Assembly: GCF_015752045.1 (NCBI RefSeq)
Contig: NZ_JADOUS010000002.1
Coordinates: forward strand, 248,001 to 312,000
Reading direction: 5' to 3'
DNA length: 64,000 nt
DNA from: Arthrobacter_D sp015752045
GTDB lineage: Bacteria > Actinomycetota > Actinomycetes > Actinomycetales > Micrococcaceae
The position numbers and the translations under genes are program-made. Position 1 is the first letter of the stretch, and every line of letters starts with the position of its first letter. The notes below the pieces were generated by a model that saw only the letters and a list, made by a program, of their open reading frames with translations, did not search any database and was not told the DNA's origin. Below, piece after piece: positions 1 through 9,688 of the stretch.

Positions 1-2194
1 GGATGTCCTTCTCGCAGGCACGGAGGTCGGGAGGCCGCACCTCGTCGACCAGTGCCGCGAAGCGCGTGGGCCGCTGAGGACCACGGGACTCCAGCGAGCC
101 CGCGGCCGCGGCGAAGGCGCGGCCCATGATGCCGAGGTCGAGGCGCCCTCGGGGCGGTAGCGCCCGGAGCTCCTCGATCAGCGCCGTGGCCTGCTCCGTC
201 TCCCCGAGGACCGCCGCCCCCCAGGCGGCCACCCCGACGGCGTAGGGCAGCAGGAGCTGCCGGTCCACCCTGCGCAACCGGGCGAGCGCCGGCACCAGGG
301 CCTGCATGCCGGTCCTGAAGTCTCCCCGCCGGAGAAGCACGATGCCCCGCAGGGCCTCCAACGGGCCGAAGGGCAGCGTGGCGGTCTCCGCCTGCCCGAG
401 CGCGGCGAGCGCGTGATCGGCCGCCCCGGCCTGTGCGAGGACGAGCACGTGCTGGGTCAGGACGTCCTCGGCGACGTGGGCGAACCGATAGGGGTCGGCG
501 ATGACGGCGTCGAACGCGGCCTGCGTGCACCGCGCCGCCTCGACCGCCCGGCCACGGAGGCCCAGGGCTCCGCCGCGCAGGGCGAGGGCGACGGCGCGCA
601 GGTCCCCGAAGGGTTCCGGGTCAGCCGCGAGGAACCGATCCTCCGCCAGGAGCAGGTCCACGGCGGCGGGTTTCCCCTGATCGAGGAGGAGCTGCGCCCT
701 CAGCAGGTCTGCTCCCACCGTGGTCCCGGCGTCGGCCGTGCCGGGCTCGACGTGGCTTGTCCGGACGGACTCGAGCAGTGCAACGACCTCGGAGGCGGGT
801 GCGCCGGCCAGCCTCATCGCCGTGCCCTGCGCGACGACGACGGCCCGCACGGGCGCGACGTCGGCCGCGGCGTCGTCGGACCCGTCCTGCACACGGATCC
901 CTGCCCCTGCATCCCGATCGGCGAGCAGCCGCACGGCCTCCGCCGGACGGCCCCGCGCGGAGAGCAGGCGTGCGCGTTCGACGGCGATGCCGGGCCCGGA
1001 CCCTGCGGGGACGGCGTGCAGGAACTGCTCCGACGCCGCCAGCCGACCCAGCCCGGTGGCGACCCTCGCCGCGTCGAGGAGCATCGCCGCCTCGACGGGT
1101 GCCCCCGTATCGAGCGCCCACTCGAGGTGGCGGAGGCGGTGGCACCCGTACGGGGGGACGTCGAACGCGGGACCGCAGAGCCGTGCGCGTAGCAGGGCCT
1201 TCCGCCCGAGGGGCAGGACGGCCCGGATCACCTCGCCGTACAGGCCGTGGCGCAGCGTCAGATAGCGGGCGTCGGCCGGATGCGCGGCAACGAACCGCTG
1301 GTCGATCAGCGTGCGGACGGCCTCGCTCCCGGTCAGGCGCTCGACGTCGGCTGCGGGCACCGCGCCACCGAGCGCGAGGAGGTCCATGGCTGTGCGCTGG
1401 GCGTCGGGCATCGGTGCGAGGATCGACGCGACGAGATCGGTCAGAGCGCCGGCCGGCCGGGGTCGCACCGGGTCGACGTGCCATCCGTCGCCCTCCCCGG
1501 ACTGCGCGCCGTCCGGGGCGAGGTGTCCGAGGACCGCCTTGAGCAGCATCGGGTTGCCGCCCGTGGACTCCCGGAGGCCCAGGAGGGCCCGGTGGCCCAG
1601 CGGCCCGGTTCCCAGCGGCTCAGTACCCGCCGGTGCCGGTCTCAGCGCGTGCTCCGCCACGGCGCGCAGCGTGGCATCGGTGAGCGGTTCGAGGTGCACC
1701 CGGTCCAGGTAGCCCTCGCCGGCGAAGCCGTGCAGCCCGGAGGAGGGGGTGAGGGAGTGGTCGGCGAACGCGATCAGCCGGACCACCCCCATGACCACGA
1801 GCTGCGTCAGCACATGTGTGCTCTCCTCGTCGAGGAACTGCGCGTCGTCCACCAGCACCGCGCAGGCACCGCCGCCGTCGGGTCTGTGCAGGCGCTGCCG
1901 CGCGGTGCGCAGGAGCGGGATGGGACTGGTGAAATCCCGTGCCGGGACACCGGCGAAGAAGTCGCCGAGGGCGCCGTAGGGCACCGAGTGCAGCGCGCGG
2001 GCTGCGCGCACCACGTGTCGGGGACGGGCGGCGGGGATGGCGCGCTCCAGCGCCCGGAGCAGGCAGGTCTTCCCCATGCCGGTCTCGCCGAGAACCAGTG
2101 CCCCCAGCCCGTCATCGCGTTGGAGGACGTCGAGCAGCGCGTCGACGACGGGTTGCCGGCACGGCAGCAGATCGTCGGTGCGGAGAAAGTTCAC
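1..2194 (-). CDS. Large ATP-binding LuxR-family (LAL-type) regulator, 3' end outside window
   Basis: The visible 731 codons start at a GTG that overlaps the TGA of the upstream gene (GTGA), so translation is probably coupled. A P-loop GETGMGKT lies at residues 36-43, and a Walker B-like segment (AVLVDDAQFLDEES) follows about 75 residues later. This is the STAND/AAA-type ATPase followed by a long alpha-helical repeat region seen in large LuxR activators. The LuxR DNA-binding helix-turn-helix expected at the C-terminus would lie beyond position 1 and cannot be seen. It is the second gene of a two-gene operon whose first gene has the same architecture. Family assignment comes from the P-loop and from similarity to the three complete relatives here. 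Ligand and targets are unknown. Confidence 0.8.
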   Translation of the reverse strand, partial: MNFLRTDDLLPCRQPVVDALLDVLQRDDGLGALVLGETGMGKTCLLRALERAIPAARPRHVVRAARALHSVPYGALGDFFAGVPARDFTSPIPLLRTARQRLHRPDGGGACAVLVDDAQFLDEESTHVLTQLVVMGVVRLIAFADHSLTPSSGLHGFAGEGYLDRVHLEPLTDATLRAVAEHALRPAPAGTEPLGTGPLGHRALLGLRESTGGNPMLLKAVLGHLAPDGAQSGEGDGWHVDPVRPRPAGALTDLVASILAPMPDAQRTAMDLLALGGAVPAADVERLTGSEAVRTLIDQRFVAAHPADARYLTLRHGLYGEVIRAVLPLGRKALLRARLCGPAFDVPPYGCHRLRHLEWALDTGAPVEAAMLLDAARVATGLGRLAASEQFLHAVPAGSGPGIAVERARLLSARGRPAEAVRLLADRDAGAGIRVQDGSDDAAADVAPVRAVVVAQGTAMRLAGAPASEVVALLESVRTSHVEPGTADAGTTVGADLLRAQLLLDQGKPAAVDLLLAEDRFLAADPEPFGDLRAVALALRGGALGLRGRAVEAARCTQAAFDAVIADPYRFAHVAEDVLTQHVLVLAQAGAADHALAALGQAETATLPFGPLEALRGIVLLRRGDFRTGMQALVPALARLRRVDRQLLLPYAVGVAAWGAAVLGETEQATALIEELRALPPRGRLDLGIMGRAFAAAAGSLESRGPQRPTRFAALVDEVRPPDLRACEKDI

Positions 2195-5031
2195 CGAGCT
2201 CCGACCTGGACGAGGTCGGCGAGTTCGCCGCGGGCGCTCACGTGGAGCTTGGAGAAGATCTGGTAGAGGTGCCCCTCGACGGTCCGGGTGGTGACGCCGA
2301 TCGTCAGGCCGATGGCCCTGTTGTTCTCCCCCGCGGCGACGAGCTGTGCGACCTCCCGTTCACGCCGGGTGAGGCGTTCGAGCGCGGCGCCCAGCTCCAT
2401 GTCCGTGGTGTCCCCGAAGAGCCGGCCGGCCCGCCGCTGGACGTCCCGGAGGACTCCACGGCCGCCGGAGAGCTGCGCCGTCTGCAGCGCCTGGGCCGCG
2501 CATTCCCGTGACAGGCCGCGGTCACCGGCGAGCGCCGCGCTCTCCATCGCCCGGGCGAACAGCTCCGCGTCCGAGGCGCCGACGGCCTTCGCGTACAGCG
2601 CACAGGCGGCACCGTAGGCTCCCTCGACGCGACCGGCCGCAGCGGCCAGGGCCCCGGCGGCCCGGGTGTTCCCGGAACGGACCTCGGCCAGCCGGTGCAT
2701 CATTGCCAGCAGCGAGACCCCCTGTGTCTCGGCCGCCTGTGCGAGGAGGCGGAGCCGTGCTGCGGTCTCCGACCGCGGGTCGCGGGGCCCCGCCGACACC
2801 GCGCACAGATGGCTGACCACGGCGGTTGCGAGCCACGACGTCGGACGCCCGGCCTGTGCACGGGGCAGGTGGCCGATCGCCGCGTCCCCTGCACCGGTCG
2901 CGGCATGACTGTAGGCGAGCGCCGCCGACGCAAGCGGGAGGAGACCATGCGGGTCGAGCAGCTCGAGCTGCCGTGACACCGGTAGGAGGAGCGCGCGCGC
3001 CCGGTCGGGCCGGCCCTGCAGGGCCGCCCCCACCCCGGTGATGAAGTCCTGCACCGTGTCGTGCCCGCCCGCAGGCCGGGATGTGCGGGCGTCCGTCGCG
3101 GCGCCGGGCGCCGCGCTACCCGCGCTGTCGGCGCTGCCGGCCGCGTACTGGGCGGCCGCGATGCGCAGGCGTGTGACGTCGAGTACCCGCCGGCTGGTCG
3201 TGGACGCGGTGAGGCGCCCCTGCAGGACCAGGGCCAGCTCGGCGGCGGCCAGCTGTTGGTCCGTCAGCGCGAGGGCCTCGCACAGCAGCCCGTCACCGAG
3301 CGTCTCGTGGTCCGGGGTCCATCCCGTCCGGTCTGCGCCCTGCAGGAGCCTGACGACCGCGGCGTAGTCGCCGGTGAACGCGGCGTCCTCGGCACGTTCG
3401 AGGGTCACGTGGCCGCGACACTCCAGGAGCTGCCGTCCCGGACGCCCTACGGTCCCGGGCTGCCGCTCCGCGCGGGCGAGGTGTCCCTCGGCGTCGTCGA
3501 GCAGCGCCACCCGCACGGCAGGGAGGCCGCCGGTGAGTCGTGAGGTACGGCTGCGCAGCAGGAGGAGGGCTATCTGACTGGAGACGGACGTGCCGGCCAT
3601 TGTCTCCGGGTCGTGCGCCAGCAGGGCCTCCGCCTGGTTGCCGTGGCCGAGATCGAGGGCGGCGGCGGCCGCTACCAGCCGGCGTTCCGGGTCCTCGTCG
3701 GTATGCAGGGAGGCCCAGAAGAGTGCCCGCTGATGGAATCCGAGGAAGGAGCATCGACGCGCCGCCCCGAGGGACAGACCGGCCGGGATCGGGAGGCCTG
3801 CGGCGAGCAGCCAGTCGGCGTGCAGCATCGGGTCCAGCCCCGCGGGATCGACCACGGGGCGACCGGGTCCGGCGGGATCGACCACCGCGGACCTGCCGAC
3901 AAGCAGCGCGTGCAGCATCGCCGCCTCCCCCGCCGTCGTCTGTTCGCGGACAGCGGCCGCGAACAGCGCCGAGCGCAGGGACACGGTGCCTGCTCCCCCG
4001 CTGGTCCCGGTCTCGATGAGGGGCTGCAGGGCGTCGAGGTGGGCCGCCTCCGCTCCCGGCCGGAGCGCCGCTGACGACGACGCATCGGACGGTCCGTCGG
4101 ACGGCGCACCGGTCGGCGCATCGGTCGCCACGTCGGGCCCGCTCGCGAGCTGCCGGACCGCGAGTGTGGGAAGCGAACCGGCGAACGCGAGCGCCCGCAC
4201 GATCCGCTGCTCGCACTCGTGCAGGGCACCGAGGGTGGACCGGGCACTGTTCATCACGGCGGACGACACGACGATCCGGTCCGACGTGGCGACCCACGCC
4301 CCGCCCTGCAGGGTGATCCCCTGATGGGGCATTTCCTCGAGGGCGGCGGAGAGGTACCGGGCGTTCCCCTCACTGGAGAGCTCGAGCAGCTCGACAGCCT
4401 CCGCGGACACGGGCGCCCCCAGCGCTGCCGCGGCGATGGTGCGGATCTGCGGCCGCGTCAGGCCGGGGAGGTCGAAGCACTCCAGGTCGCCGTCGCGCCA
4501 CAGGTCCGAGAACGAGGTGTTCATGGTCCGGAGCGATTCGGCGGCGATCAGCACGGACGCCGTCCCGGCGATCACGAGCCGGCTGATGACCATCGCGGAC
4601 TCGGCGTCGAGGTGGGCTGCGTTGTCGATGGCGAGGATCACGGGGCGGCCCTCGGCCTGCTCCTCGAGGAGTGCACGGACACCCCGGATGATGGTCAGCG
4701 GATGCTGGGTGTCCTCGGACTCGAGCTCCGCGAGCAGGAAGGCGATCGCCCGGTAGGGCTCGGTGGACGCGCGTTTGGAGGCCCAGATCCGCACCATGTG
4801 GTGGGTTCGGGAGGCGCGGTGGGCGACAGCCCGGAGGACCGCCGTCTTGCCGCTGCCTTCCTCACCGAGGAGCACGGCGCCGATCCCGTCCGGAGCCGTG
4901 ATGCGCCGCAGCACGGCGTCGACCAGGTCCGTCCGCGCCGCGAAGAAGGCCTGCTCTCCCTGTGAGCCCGCCGCGGGGGTCCCGGACAAGGGCGAGTCCG
5001 TGCTGACGAAAGCGTGCGTTCGAGACTCCAC
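2191..5031 (-). CDS. Large ATP-binding LuxR-family (LAL-type) transcriptional regulator
   Basis: 946 residues from a GTG start with an AGGA about 10 nt upstream. The N-terminal ATPase has Walker A GEEGSGKT at 56-63 and a Walker B-like RPVILAIDNAAHLD. A long Ala/Leu-rich helical region, probably TPR-like, fills the middle. A C-terminal LuxR helix-turn-helix (LTRREREVAQL ... RTVEGHLYQIFSKLHV) occupies roughly the last 65 residues. Proteins of this build are usually ATP-dependent activators with an integrated sensor. The gene is first in a two-gene operon with a GTGA junction to its paralogue. A CTACTCG motif at 5139 sits just over 100 nt upstream, matching motifs upstream of the second LAL pair and other loci here. 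Ligand unknown. Confidence 0.9.
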   Translation of the reverse strand: MESRTHAFVSTDSPLSGTPAAGSQGEQAFFAARTDLVDAVLRRITAPDGIGAVLLGEEGSGKTAVLRAVAHRASRTHHMVRIWASKRASTEPYRAIAFLLAELESEDTQHPLTIIRGVRALLEEQAEGRPVILAIDNAAHLDAESAMVISRLVIAGTASVLIAAESLRTMNTSFSDLWRDGDLECFDLPGLTRPQIRTIAAAALGAPVSAEAVELLELSSEGNARYLSAALEEMPHQGITLQGGAWVATSDRIVVSSAVMNSARSTLGALHECEQRIVRALAFAGSLPTLAVRQLASGPDVATDAPTGAPSDGPSDASSSAALRPGAEAAHLDALQPLIETGTSGGAGTVSLRSALFAAAVREQTTAGEAAMLHALLVGRSAVVDPAGPGRPVVDPAGLDPMLHADWLLAAGLPIPAGLSLGAARRCSFLGFHQRALFWASLHTDEDPERRLVAAAAALDLGHGNQAEALLAHDPETMAGTSVSSQIALLLLRSRTSRLTGGLPAVRVALLDDAEGHLARAERQPGTVGRPGRQLLECRGHVTLERAEDAAFTGDYAAVVRLLQGADRTGWTPDHETLGDGLLCEALALTDQQLAAAELALVLQGRLTASTTSRRVLDVTRLRIAAAQYAAGSADSAGSAAPGAATDARTSRPAGGHDTVQDFITGVGAALQGRPDRARALLLPVSRQLELLDPHGLLPLASAALAYSHAATGAGDAAIGHLPRAQAGRPTSWLATAVVSHLCAVSAGPRDPRSETAARLRLLAQAAETQGVSLLAMMHRLAEVRSGNTRAAGALAAAAGRVEGAYGAACALYAKAVGASDAELFARAMESAALAGDRGLSRECAAQALQTAQLSGGRGVLRDVQRRAGRLFGDTTDMELGAALERLTRREREVAQLVAAGENNRAIGLTIGVTTRTVEGHLYQIFSKLHVSARGELADLVQVGAR

Positions 5032-5138
5032 AGTGGTGCCGTCCTGTTCCCCAGAGAATGCAGCGAAAGACCTGCACTCACACTAGGAAGACGGCGTGCT
5101 GCTAGCACGAGTGGGACCTACCGAGGGTCGGAAACGGG

Positions 5139-5178
5139 CTACTCGTTTAACCCGCTCCGGGGATCGGAGAACCACTCG
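5139..5178. promoter_or_regulatory. CTACTCG / CCACTCG motif cluster upstream of LAL operon 1
   Basis: In the 211-bp gap between LAL operon 1 and pth, CTACTCGTTT (5139) and CCACTCGG (about 5172) occur on the plus strand. The same heptamer family recurs upstream of LAL operon 2, the Hsp70 operon and the exopolysaccharide operon. A shared regulator site is inferred. Confidence 0.4.
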
Positions 5179-5242
5179 GAAACTGGGGCCGGGACTACGC
5201 AGACGGAGCCGGCGGCGACCCGACCCCCGTCTCCGCAGCCGG

Positions 5243-5827
5243 CTACTTCTGCGGGTGGAATTTCTGCTGGGCTTCGAGCAGGCCGTCACGGATGAGGAGT
5301 TCGACGGCGTCCGCGGCGTCGTCGAGCAGGAACGGCAGCTCCTTCTTCTCCACGGTGCCGAAGTCCTTCAGGACGAAGTCCGCGGCATCCTGGCGTCCGG
5401 GAGGGCGTCCCACGCCCACGCGCACCCGGTAGTAGTCCTTGGTGCCGAGGGCCTTGCTGATGTCGCGCAAGCCGTTGTGGCCACCCTCCCCGCCGCCGAG
5501 CTTGAGCTTCAGCGTGTTGAAGGGGATGTCGATCTCGTCGTGCACGGCGATCACATGATCCGGCGCCACGTCGTGGAAGCGGGCCAGGGTGGAGACCGGG
5601 CCGCCCGTGATGTTCATGTAGGTGAGCGGCTTCGCCAGGACCAGGCGAGGGCCGCCGATCCCCAGGCGCCCCTCGAGGGTGACAGCCTGCGCCTTGGACG
5701 ACGTGAAGCGGCCGCTCATGCGGGAAGCGAGCAGATCGAGGACCATCTGGCCCACATTGTGGCGGTTGCCCGCGTAGCCGGGCCCGGGATTCCCGAGCCC
5801 GGCTACGAGCCAGGTGTCAGAGGACAC
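5243..5827 (-). CDS. pth: Peptidyl-tRNA hydrolase
   Basis: 194 residues. It releases tRNA from peptidyl-tRNAs that drop off the ribosome, in the cytoplasm. The N-terminus WLVAGLGNPGPGYAGNRHNVGQM carries the family's conserved Asn and catalytic His. Later come TYMNITGGPV, HDEIDIP and the GGGEGGHNGLRDI segment. The GTG start at 5827 was chosen because AAGGA lies 5 nt before it and the conserved core begins right after. A longer frame reaching back into rplY is less likely. It lies 10 nt after the rplY stop, the usual actinobacterial rplY-pth pair, so co-transcription is likely. Confidence 0.95.
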   Translation of the reverse strand: MSSDTWLVAGLGNPGPGYAGNRHNVGQMVLDLLASRMSGRFTSSKAQAVTLEGRLGIGGPRLVLAKPLTYMNITGGPVSTLARFHDVAPDHVIAVHDEIDIPFNTLKLKLGGGEGGHNGLRDISKALGTKDYYRVRVGVGRPPGRQDAADFVLKDFGTVEKKELPFLLDDAADAVELLIRDGLLEAQQKFHPQK

Positions 5828-5837
5828 CGATCCTTGC

Positions 5838-6476
5838 TTACTTCTCGTCGCTGACGACGGCGTCGGCATCTCCGGCGGTCGCGCCTTCGGCGGTGGCCTC
5901 GGTGTCGACGTCGGTCTCCTCGGTCTCGCCCAGGTCCTGGACGGTGGGAGCCATCAGGTTGACCACGAGGGTCTCGGGGTCGGTGAGGAGCGTGACGCCC
6001 TGGGGCAGCACGATGTCCGAGGCGTGGACGTGCTCACCGATCTGGTGGCCCTCGATGCTGACGGTGAGGGTCTCGGGCAGGTGGGTGGCTTCGGCCTCGA
6101 CGAGGACCGTGTTGGCCTCGAGGTTGAAGACGACCTCGGGGGCGGGCTCGCCTTCGACGTGGATGGCGACATCCACCTGGACCTTCTCGCCGCGGCGCAC
6201 GGTCAGGAGGTCGAGGTGCTCGACGATCCGCTTGAGCTGGTTGCGCTGGATGTCCTTGACGAGGGCCAGGTGGTCCTCGCCGTCGATGTCCAGGGTGAGC
6301 AGGGCGTTGGGGGTGCGGACAGCCAGGGTGGTCGCCTTGGCGGGCAGCAGGATGTGGATGGGATCCGCGCCGTGGCCGTACACGACGGCGGGGATCATGT
6401 TGGCGCGGCGGGCCTGGCGGGCCGAGCCCTTGCCGAATTCGGTGCGGACGTGTGCTGCGAGCTTCTGCTCGGACAT
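5838..6476 (-). CDS. rplY: 50S ribosomal protein L25/general stress protein Ctc
   Basis: 212 residues, the long Ctc form: an N-terminal 5S-rRNA-binding L25 domain (about 1-95, with GKGSARQARRANMIPAVVYG) plus a C-terminal beta domain (about 100-185). The last 35 or so residues are an acidic Glu/Asp/Ala tail, common in actinobacterial versions. The ATG has a good ribosome site (AGGAG, 5 nt spacing). The gene heads the rplY-pth operon. In most relatives prs lies directly upstream, but here a 5.9-kb block containing LAL operon 2 separates them. Confidence 0.95.
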   Translation of the reverse strand: MSEQKLAAHVRTEFGKGSARQARRANMIPAVVYGHGADPIHILLPAKATTLAVRTPNALLTLDIDGEDHLALVKDIQRNQLKRIVEHLDLLTVRRGEKVQVDVAIHVEGEPAPEVVFNLEANTVLVEAEATHLPETLTVSIEGHQIGEHVHASDIVLPQGVTLLTDPETLVVNLMAPTVQDLGETEETDVDTEATAEGATAGDADAVVSDEK

Positions 6477-7003
6477 GGCTTCTCCTGAAACGATTGCGGC
6501 TCCCCGCGCGGTTGCGGGAACACTGGGACGAGAGCCGGGGCGGAAGGAACACGCGAGTGGGGCAGTCGTCTAGAAACCAGTCGAGTCGCTAGCCACCGTC
6601 GATCACGGAGTACGACCGGATATCGTGCAATCCGGCCCGCTCCCTCGCCTAGGCATCGGCTCCATCGTACAGGACCGAGGACTGCCGGCTGTCGCCGAGC
6701 ATCGGCCCTGCGGGGCGTCTCCATGATTCCTTAAATGGGAAGAGGCCAGCGGCAGCTGGGGACGGAGTCTTGGTCTCAGGAAGACTCCTTTGCCGCTGGC
6801 CCCGATCCGGGACCCGCTCTTCATGCGAGTAAGGGCCGAAGCCCTGCAGTTGAAGCTTCATCGGTTCAACAAATGCAACCCTACGCAGGTCATCGAGATC
6901 GCTCACCAGTGCTCAATACTCGTGTTCTTGGCGACACATACGCGAGTTGCTGATGCGCACCACTTAAAGAGGGCGTGCCGACTACGCAGAGTGCCCGTGG
7001 CGC
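6477..7003. other. 527-bp non-coding region between rplY and LAL operon 2
   Basis: No convincing gene. Short open frames on both strands (6649-6906 minus; 6790-7059 plus) lack ribosome sites, and the plus frame runs into the LAL gene. The left part holds the rplY ribosome site and presumably its promoter. The middle carries a two-stem palindrome. The right half is visibly lower in GC than its surroundings and contains ATACTCGTG (about 6917) and GCGAGTTGC (about 6948), loose matches to the recurring CTACTYG motif. Confidence 0.5.
6744..6801. repeat. Two-stem palindromic element (possible terminator, REP-like element or small RNA)
   Basis: The outer arms GGCCAGCGGCA and TGCCGCTGGCC (6744-6754, 6791-6801) are perfect. 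Inside them GGAGTCTT and AAGACTCC (6764-6771, 6781-6788) form a second perfect stem with a 9-nt loop. Further out, AAGAG and CTCTT also face each other. It lies about 200 bp past the stop of LAL operon 2. No T-run follows, so simple termination is not certain. A repeated palindromic element is possible. Confidence 0.5.
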
Positions 7004-9688
7004 TCAGTGCTCGTCGTCGTACGCGTTCATCTCACCCTCGAGCTCCTCACGGGTGGTGATGCCGAGTTTGCCGTAGATGCGGTACAGGTGCCCCTCCACC
7101 GTGCGCGTGGACAGGACGAGCGTCTCCGCGATGGCGCGGTTCGTGGCCCCGTTCGCCGCGAGCCTGGCGATCTCCCGTTCCCTGGACGTCAGCTCGTGGG
7201 AGCGGCGCAGGTCCCCCTCCTCGTGCGGCAGCACGCCTTCGAGCAGGGACTGACGGCGGCGGACGGCCCGCAGGGCCATGCGCCGGGCCCTGCCGTCGCC
7301 CTGCTCCTCGAACAGGTGCATGGCCGTCGCCGAGGCCTCCGCTGCGATGGGGATCTTCTGGAGTCCCTCCGCGCGGTCCGCCACCGCGAGAAGGGCGTTG
7401 GCGTCGTGGTCGGCCAGGGCATGCGCGTACCGGGAAAGGACCTGCGCCTCGGAGCCCTCGAACTGGTCGGCGAGTTCGGCGAGGCGCCACGCCCGCGCCG
7501 TGTCGCCGAGCACCGCGAGCAGTTCCAGCACGTCCTTCTCGCACGAGCGGAAGGAGGCGTCCTGCGCCGCCTCGGCCAGTGCCTCGAGCCCACGCAGGTC
7601 GCCGGCGCCGTCGGGCGCCCCAGTTCCCGCTGCGGCCAGGAACGCCCGGCTGAGCAGGAGCAGCGGGCGGCTGCCGACCGACGCCACTGCCTCGAACTCA
7701 TTGTCGAAGGCCGCCGCCGTTCCGGACTCCCCCAAGGAATGCGCGGCCCACGCTGCGATGCCCAGCGCATAGGGCAGCAGCATCTCGGAGTCCACCTGCC
7801 GGAGGGACGCGAGGGCCGGCTCGAGGAGGTGCAGTGCGGTGCGGAACTTGCCCCTGCGCGTCTCGAGGACGGCCTCGAGCGCCGCCAGTGGGCCGCCCAG
7901 GTAGTCGAAGCTCACCACGGTGCGCTGCCGGTACTCCTCGAGCGCCTCCTGGGCGGCGGCGAACTCCCCTGCATGAATCAGGGCGCTGACGTACCGTGCC
8001 ACGACGCGCGGACGCAGGTACTCGAGCTCTCCGCTGGAACGGTCCACCGCATCGACCGCTGCCCGGAGCTCCGCCAGGGCCGCGTCGCAGTGGCCGGACG
8101 ATGCGTCGATCTCACCGCGGAAAAGCAGCAGGAGCACCGGCAGTGGAGACCCGGGCTCCATCCCCACGGGAGGGATCACGGTGTCGAGGGCATTCGCTTC
8201 GGCGTGGGCGGCCTCGAACTCGCCCTCAAGGATCCACCCGAACAGATGGAGCAACCGCAGTGCCTGACCGGCGGGCTCGGTCTGACCTGTCGGCTCATGT
8301 GCTTCGCCCTGCCGTTCGGCGCACGCGTCGGCGATCGTGTGGATGTCGCGCGGATCATCGCCCCGCTGGACGCACGCCAGTGCCTTCAGGACGGCGGCCT
8401 CTGCCGCGATGACGGGACCCGCCGGACCCGCCAGGACGTGGTCCAGCAGGTCGACGGCGACCGCGTATTCCCCGAGGGTGACCCGGACCCGTGCCTCCTC
8501 GACAGCGCCGGCGCAATCCTCCCCCGCCGCCCGCGCAGTGCGCGCGAACCGTAGGGCGGAGTCCGGGCTGGAGACGTGCGCCGCGGTCCGGGCCGCACTC
8601 AGGAGGACGGCCGGCGGCACAACCGCACCGCAGTCGAGGGCCCAGTCGAGATAGTCGATCATGCCCTCGGCCACGGCAGGCGGCACCGCGTCGTCGTCGA
8701 ACACGCGGCGGCGCAGGTCCGCGCTACGCCCGGCGGGGACGAGCGCTCTGACGACGCGCGCCATCATGGGGTGCGCCACCCTGAACGGGCTGGTGGACGA
8801 ACCCGGGGCGCGCAGGAGCCCGCGCCGCACGAGCTGCTGGGCCACCGTGTCCTCCGCGATGACCGTCAGCTGCGCCAGCGGGATGCCGCCGCTGAGCGCG
8901 ACGACCTCGTAGGCGGTCCGCTCCTGCTCCGTGAGTTCCTGCAGCAGGGTCTTCGCGAGATCCATCAGCGGCGCGGAGGGCGGATGGAACCGCCCGGACA
9001 GGCACCACACGCCGTCGCGCGCCACGAGCTCGCCGGTGGTGGCCGCGTGGTCCAGCAATGCGCGCAGCATCAGCGGGTTCCCCGCGCTCTGCCGGGCGAG
9101 ATAGTGGCCGGCCCCCTGGGACAGACGCCCGCCCTGGATCGCCTCGCACAGCGTGACGGCGTCCGCTTCGGAGAGCCCGAGGAGGTCCACCCTGCTGATG
9201 AAGCCGTCCGTATAGAGGGAGAACAGGTCTCCGGCCCGCGGCGGCAGGCCGTCGGAGAAGAGGACCACCTTGATGATGCGTGAGATGACGAGCTGGGTCA
9301 GGATGTGGCTGCTGTCGTCGTCGAGGTAGTGGGCGTCATCGACGACGACGACAGCGTTCCGGCCCTCGGAGGCTGCCCGGAAGTAGGCGACGAGGGCGCG
9401 GAGGGCGGAGAGGGAGGAGTCGAGCGTCTGGGGTGTCGCGTGGGAGAGGTAGGGGCCGAGTGCCCCGTACGGCACGTCGGCGAGGTTCTCCGTTGCCCGG
9501 ACGAGGAAGAACCGCGTCTGGTGCGGGTCGACGTCGGTCATCAGCCGCCGAGCGAGCGCGCTCTTGCCCGTCCCGAATTCGCCCACCACGAGTGCGCCGT
9601 GCAGATTGGGATGGGACAGCGTCTGGGCGATGGCACTGATGGGGCGATGGACCCCCACGAGGGGGATCCGCCCGCCGTCGACGCTCAT
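7004..9688 (-). CDS. Large ATP-binding LuxR-family (LAL-type) transcriptional regulator
   Basis: 894 residues starting at an ATG that overlaps the TGA of the upstream gene (ATGA). The ATPase domain has Walker A GEFGTGKS at 36-43 and Walker B-like AVVVVDDAHYLDDD. The middle is a long helical region. The C-terminal LuxR helix-turn-helix has LTSREREIARLAANGATNRAIAE and RTVEGHLYRIYGKLGI. A longer frame in phase reaches 10099 but lies inside the upstream gene and is rejected. Architecture and gene order (second of two) match the partial gene at the window's left end, so the two operons probably arose by duplication. Confidence 0.9.
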   Translation of the reverse strand: MSVDGGRIPLVGVHRPISAIAQTLSHPNLHGALVVGEFGTGKSALARRLMTDVDPHQTRFFLVRATENLADVPYGALGPYLSHATPQTLDSSLSALRALVAYFRAASEGRNAVVVVDDAHYLDDDSSHILTQLVISRIIKVVLFSDGLPPRAGDLFSLYTDGFISRVDLLGLSEADAVTLCEAIQGGRLSQGAGHYLARQSAGNPLMLRALLDHAATTGELVARDGVWCLSGRFHPPSAPLMDLAKTLLQELTEQERTAYEVVALSGGIPLAQLTVIAEDTVAQQLVRRGLLRAPGSSTSPFRVAHPMMARVVRALVPAGRSADLRRRVFDDDAVPPAVAEGMIDYLDWALDCGAVVPPAVLLSAARTAAHVSSPDSALRFARTARAAGEDCAGAVEEARVRVTLGEYAVAVDLLDHVLAGPAGPVIAAEAAVLKALACVQRGDDPRDIHTIADACAERQGEAHEPTGQTEPAGQALRLLHLFGWILEGEFEAAHAEANALDTVIPPVGMEPGSPLPVLLLLFRGEIDASSGHCDAALAELRAAVDAVDRSSGELEYLRPRVVARYVSALIHAGEFAAAQEALEEYRQRTVVSFDYLGGPLAALEAVLETRRGKFRTALHLLEPALASLRQVDSEMLLPYALGIAAWAAHSLGESGTAAAFDNEFEAVASVGSRPLLLLSRAFLAAAGTGAPDGAGDLRGLEALAEAAQDASFRSCEKDVLELLAVLGDTARAWRLAELADQFEGSEAQVLSRYAHALADHDANALLAVADRAEGLQKIPIAAEASATAMHLFEEQGDGRARRMALRAVRRRQSLLEGVLPHEEGDLRRSHELTSREREIARLAANGATNRAIAETLVLSTRTVEGHLYRIYGKLGITTREELEGEMNAYDDEH

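Noticed and set aside
6649..7059. Two small open frames in the rplY upstream gap
   Set aside because: No ribosome site. The minus frame runs through the palindrome, and the plus frame enters the LAL 3' end. Neither resembles a known protein.
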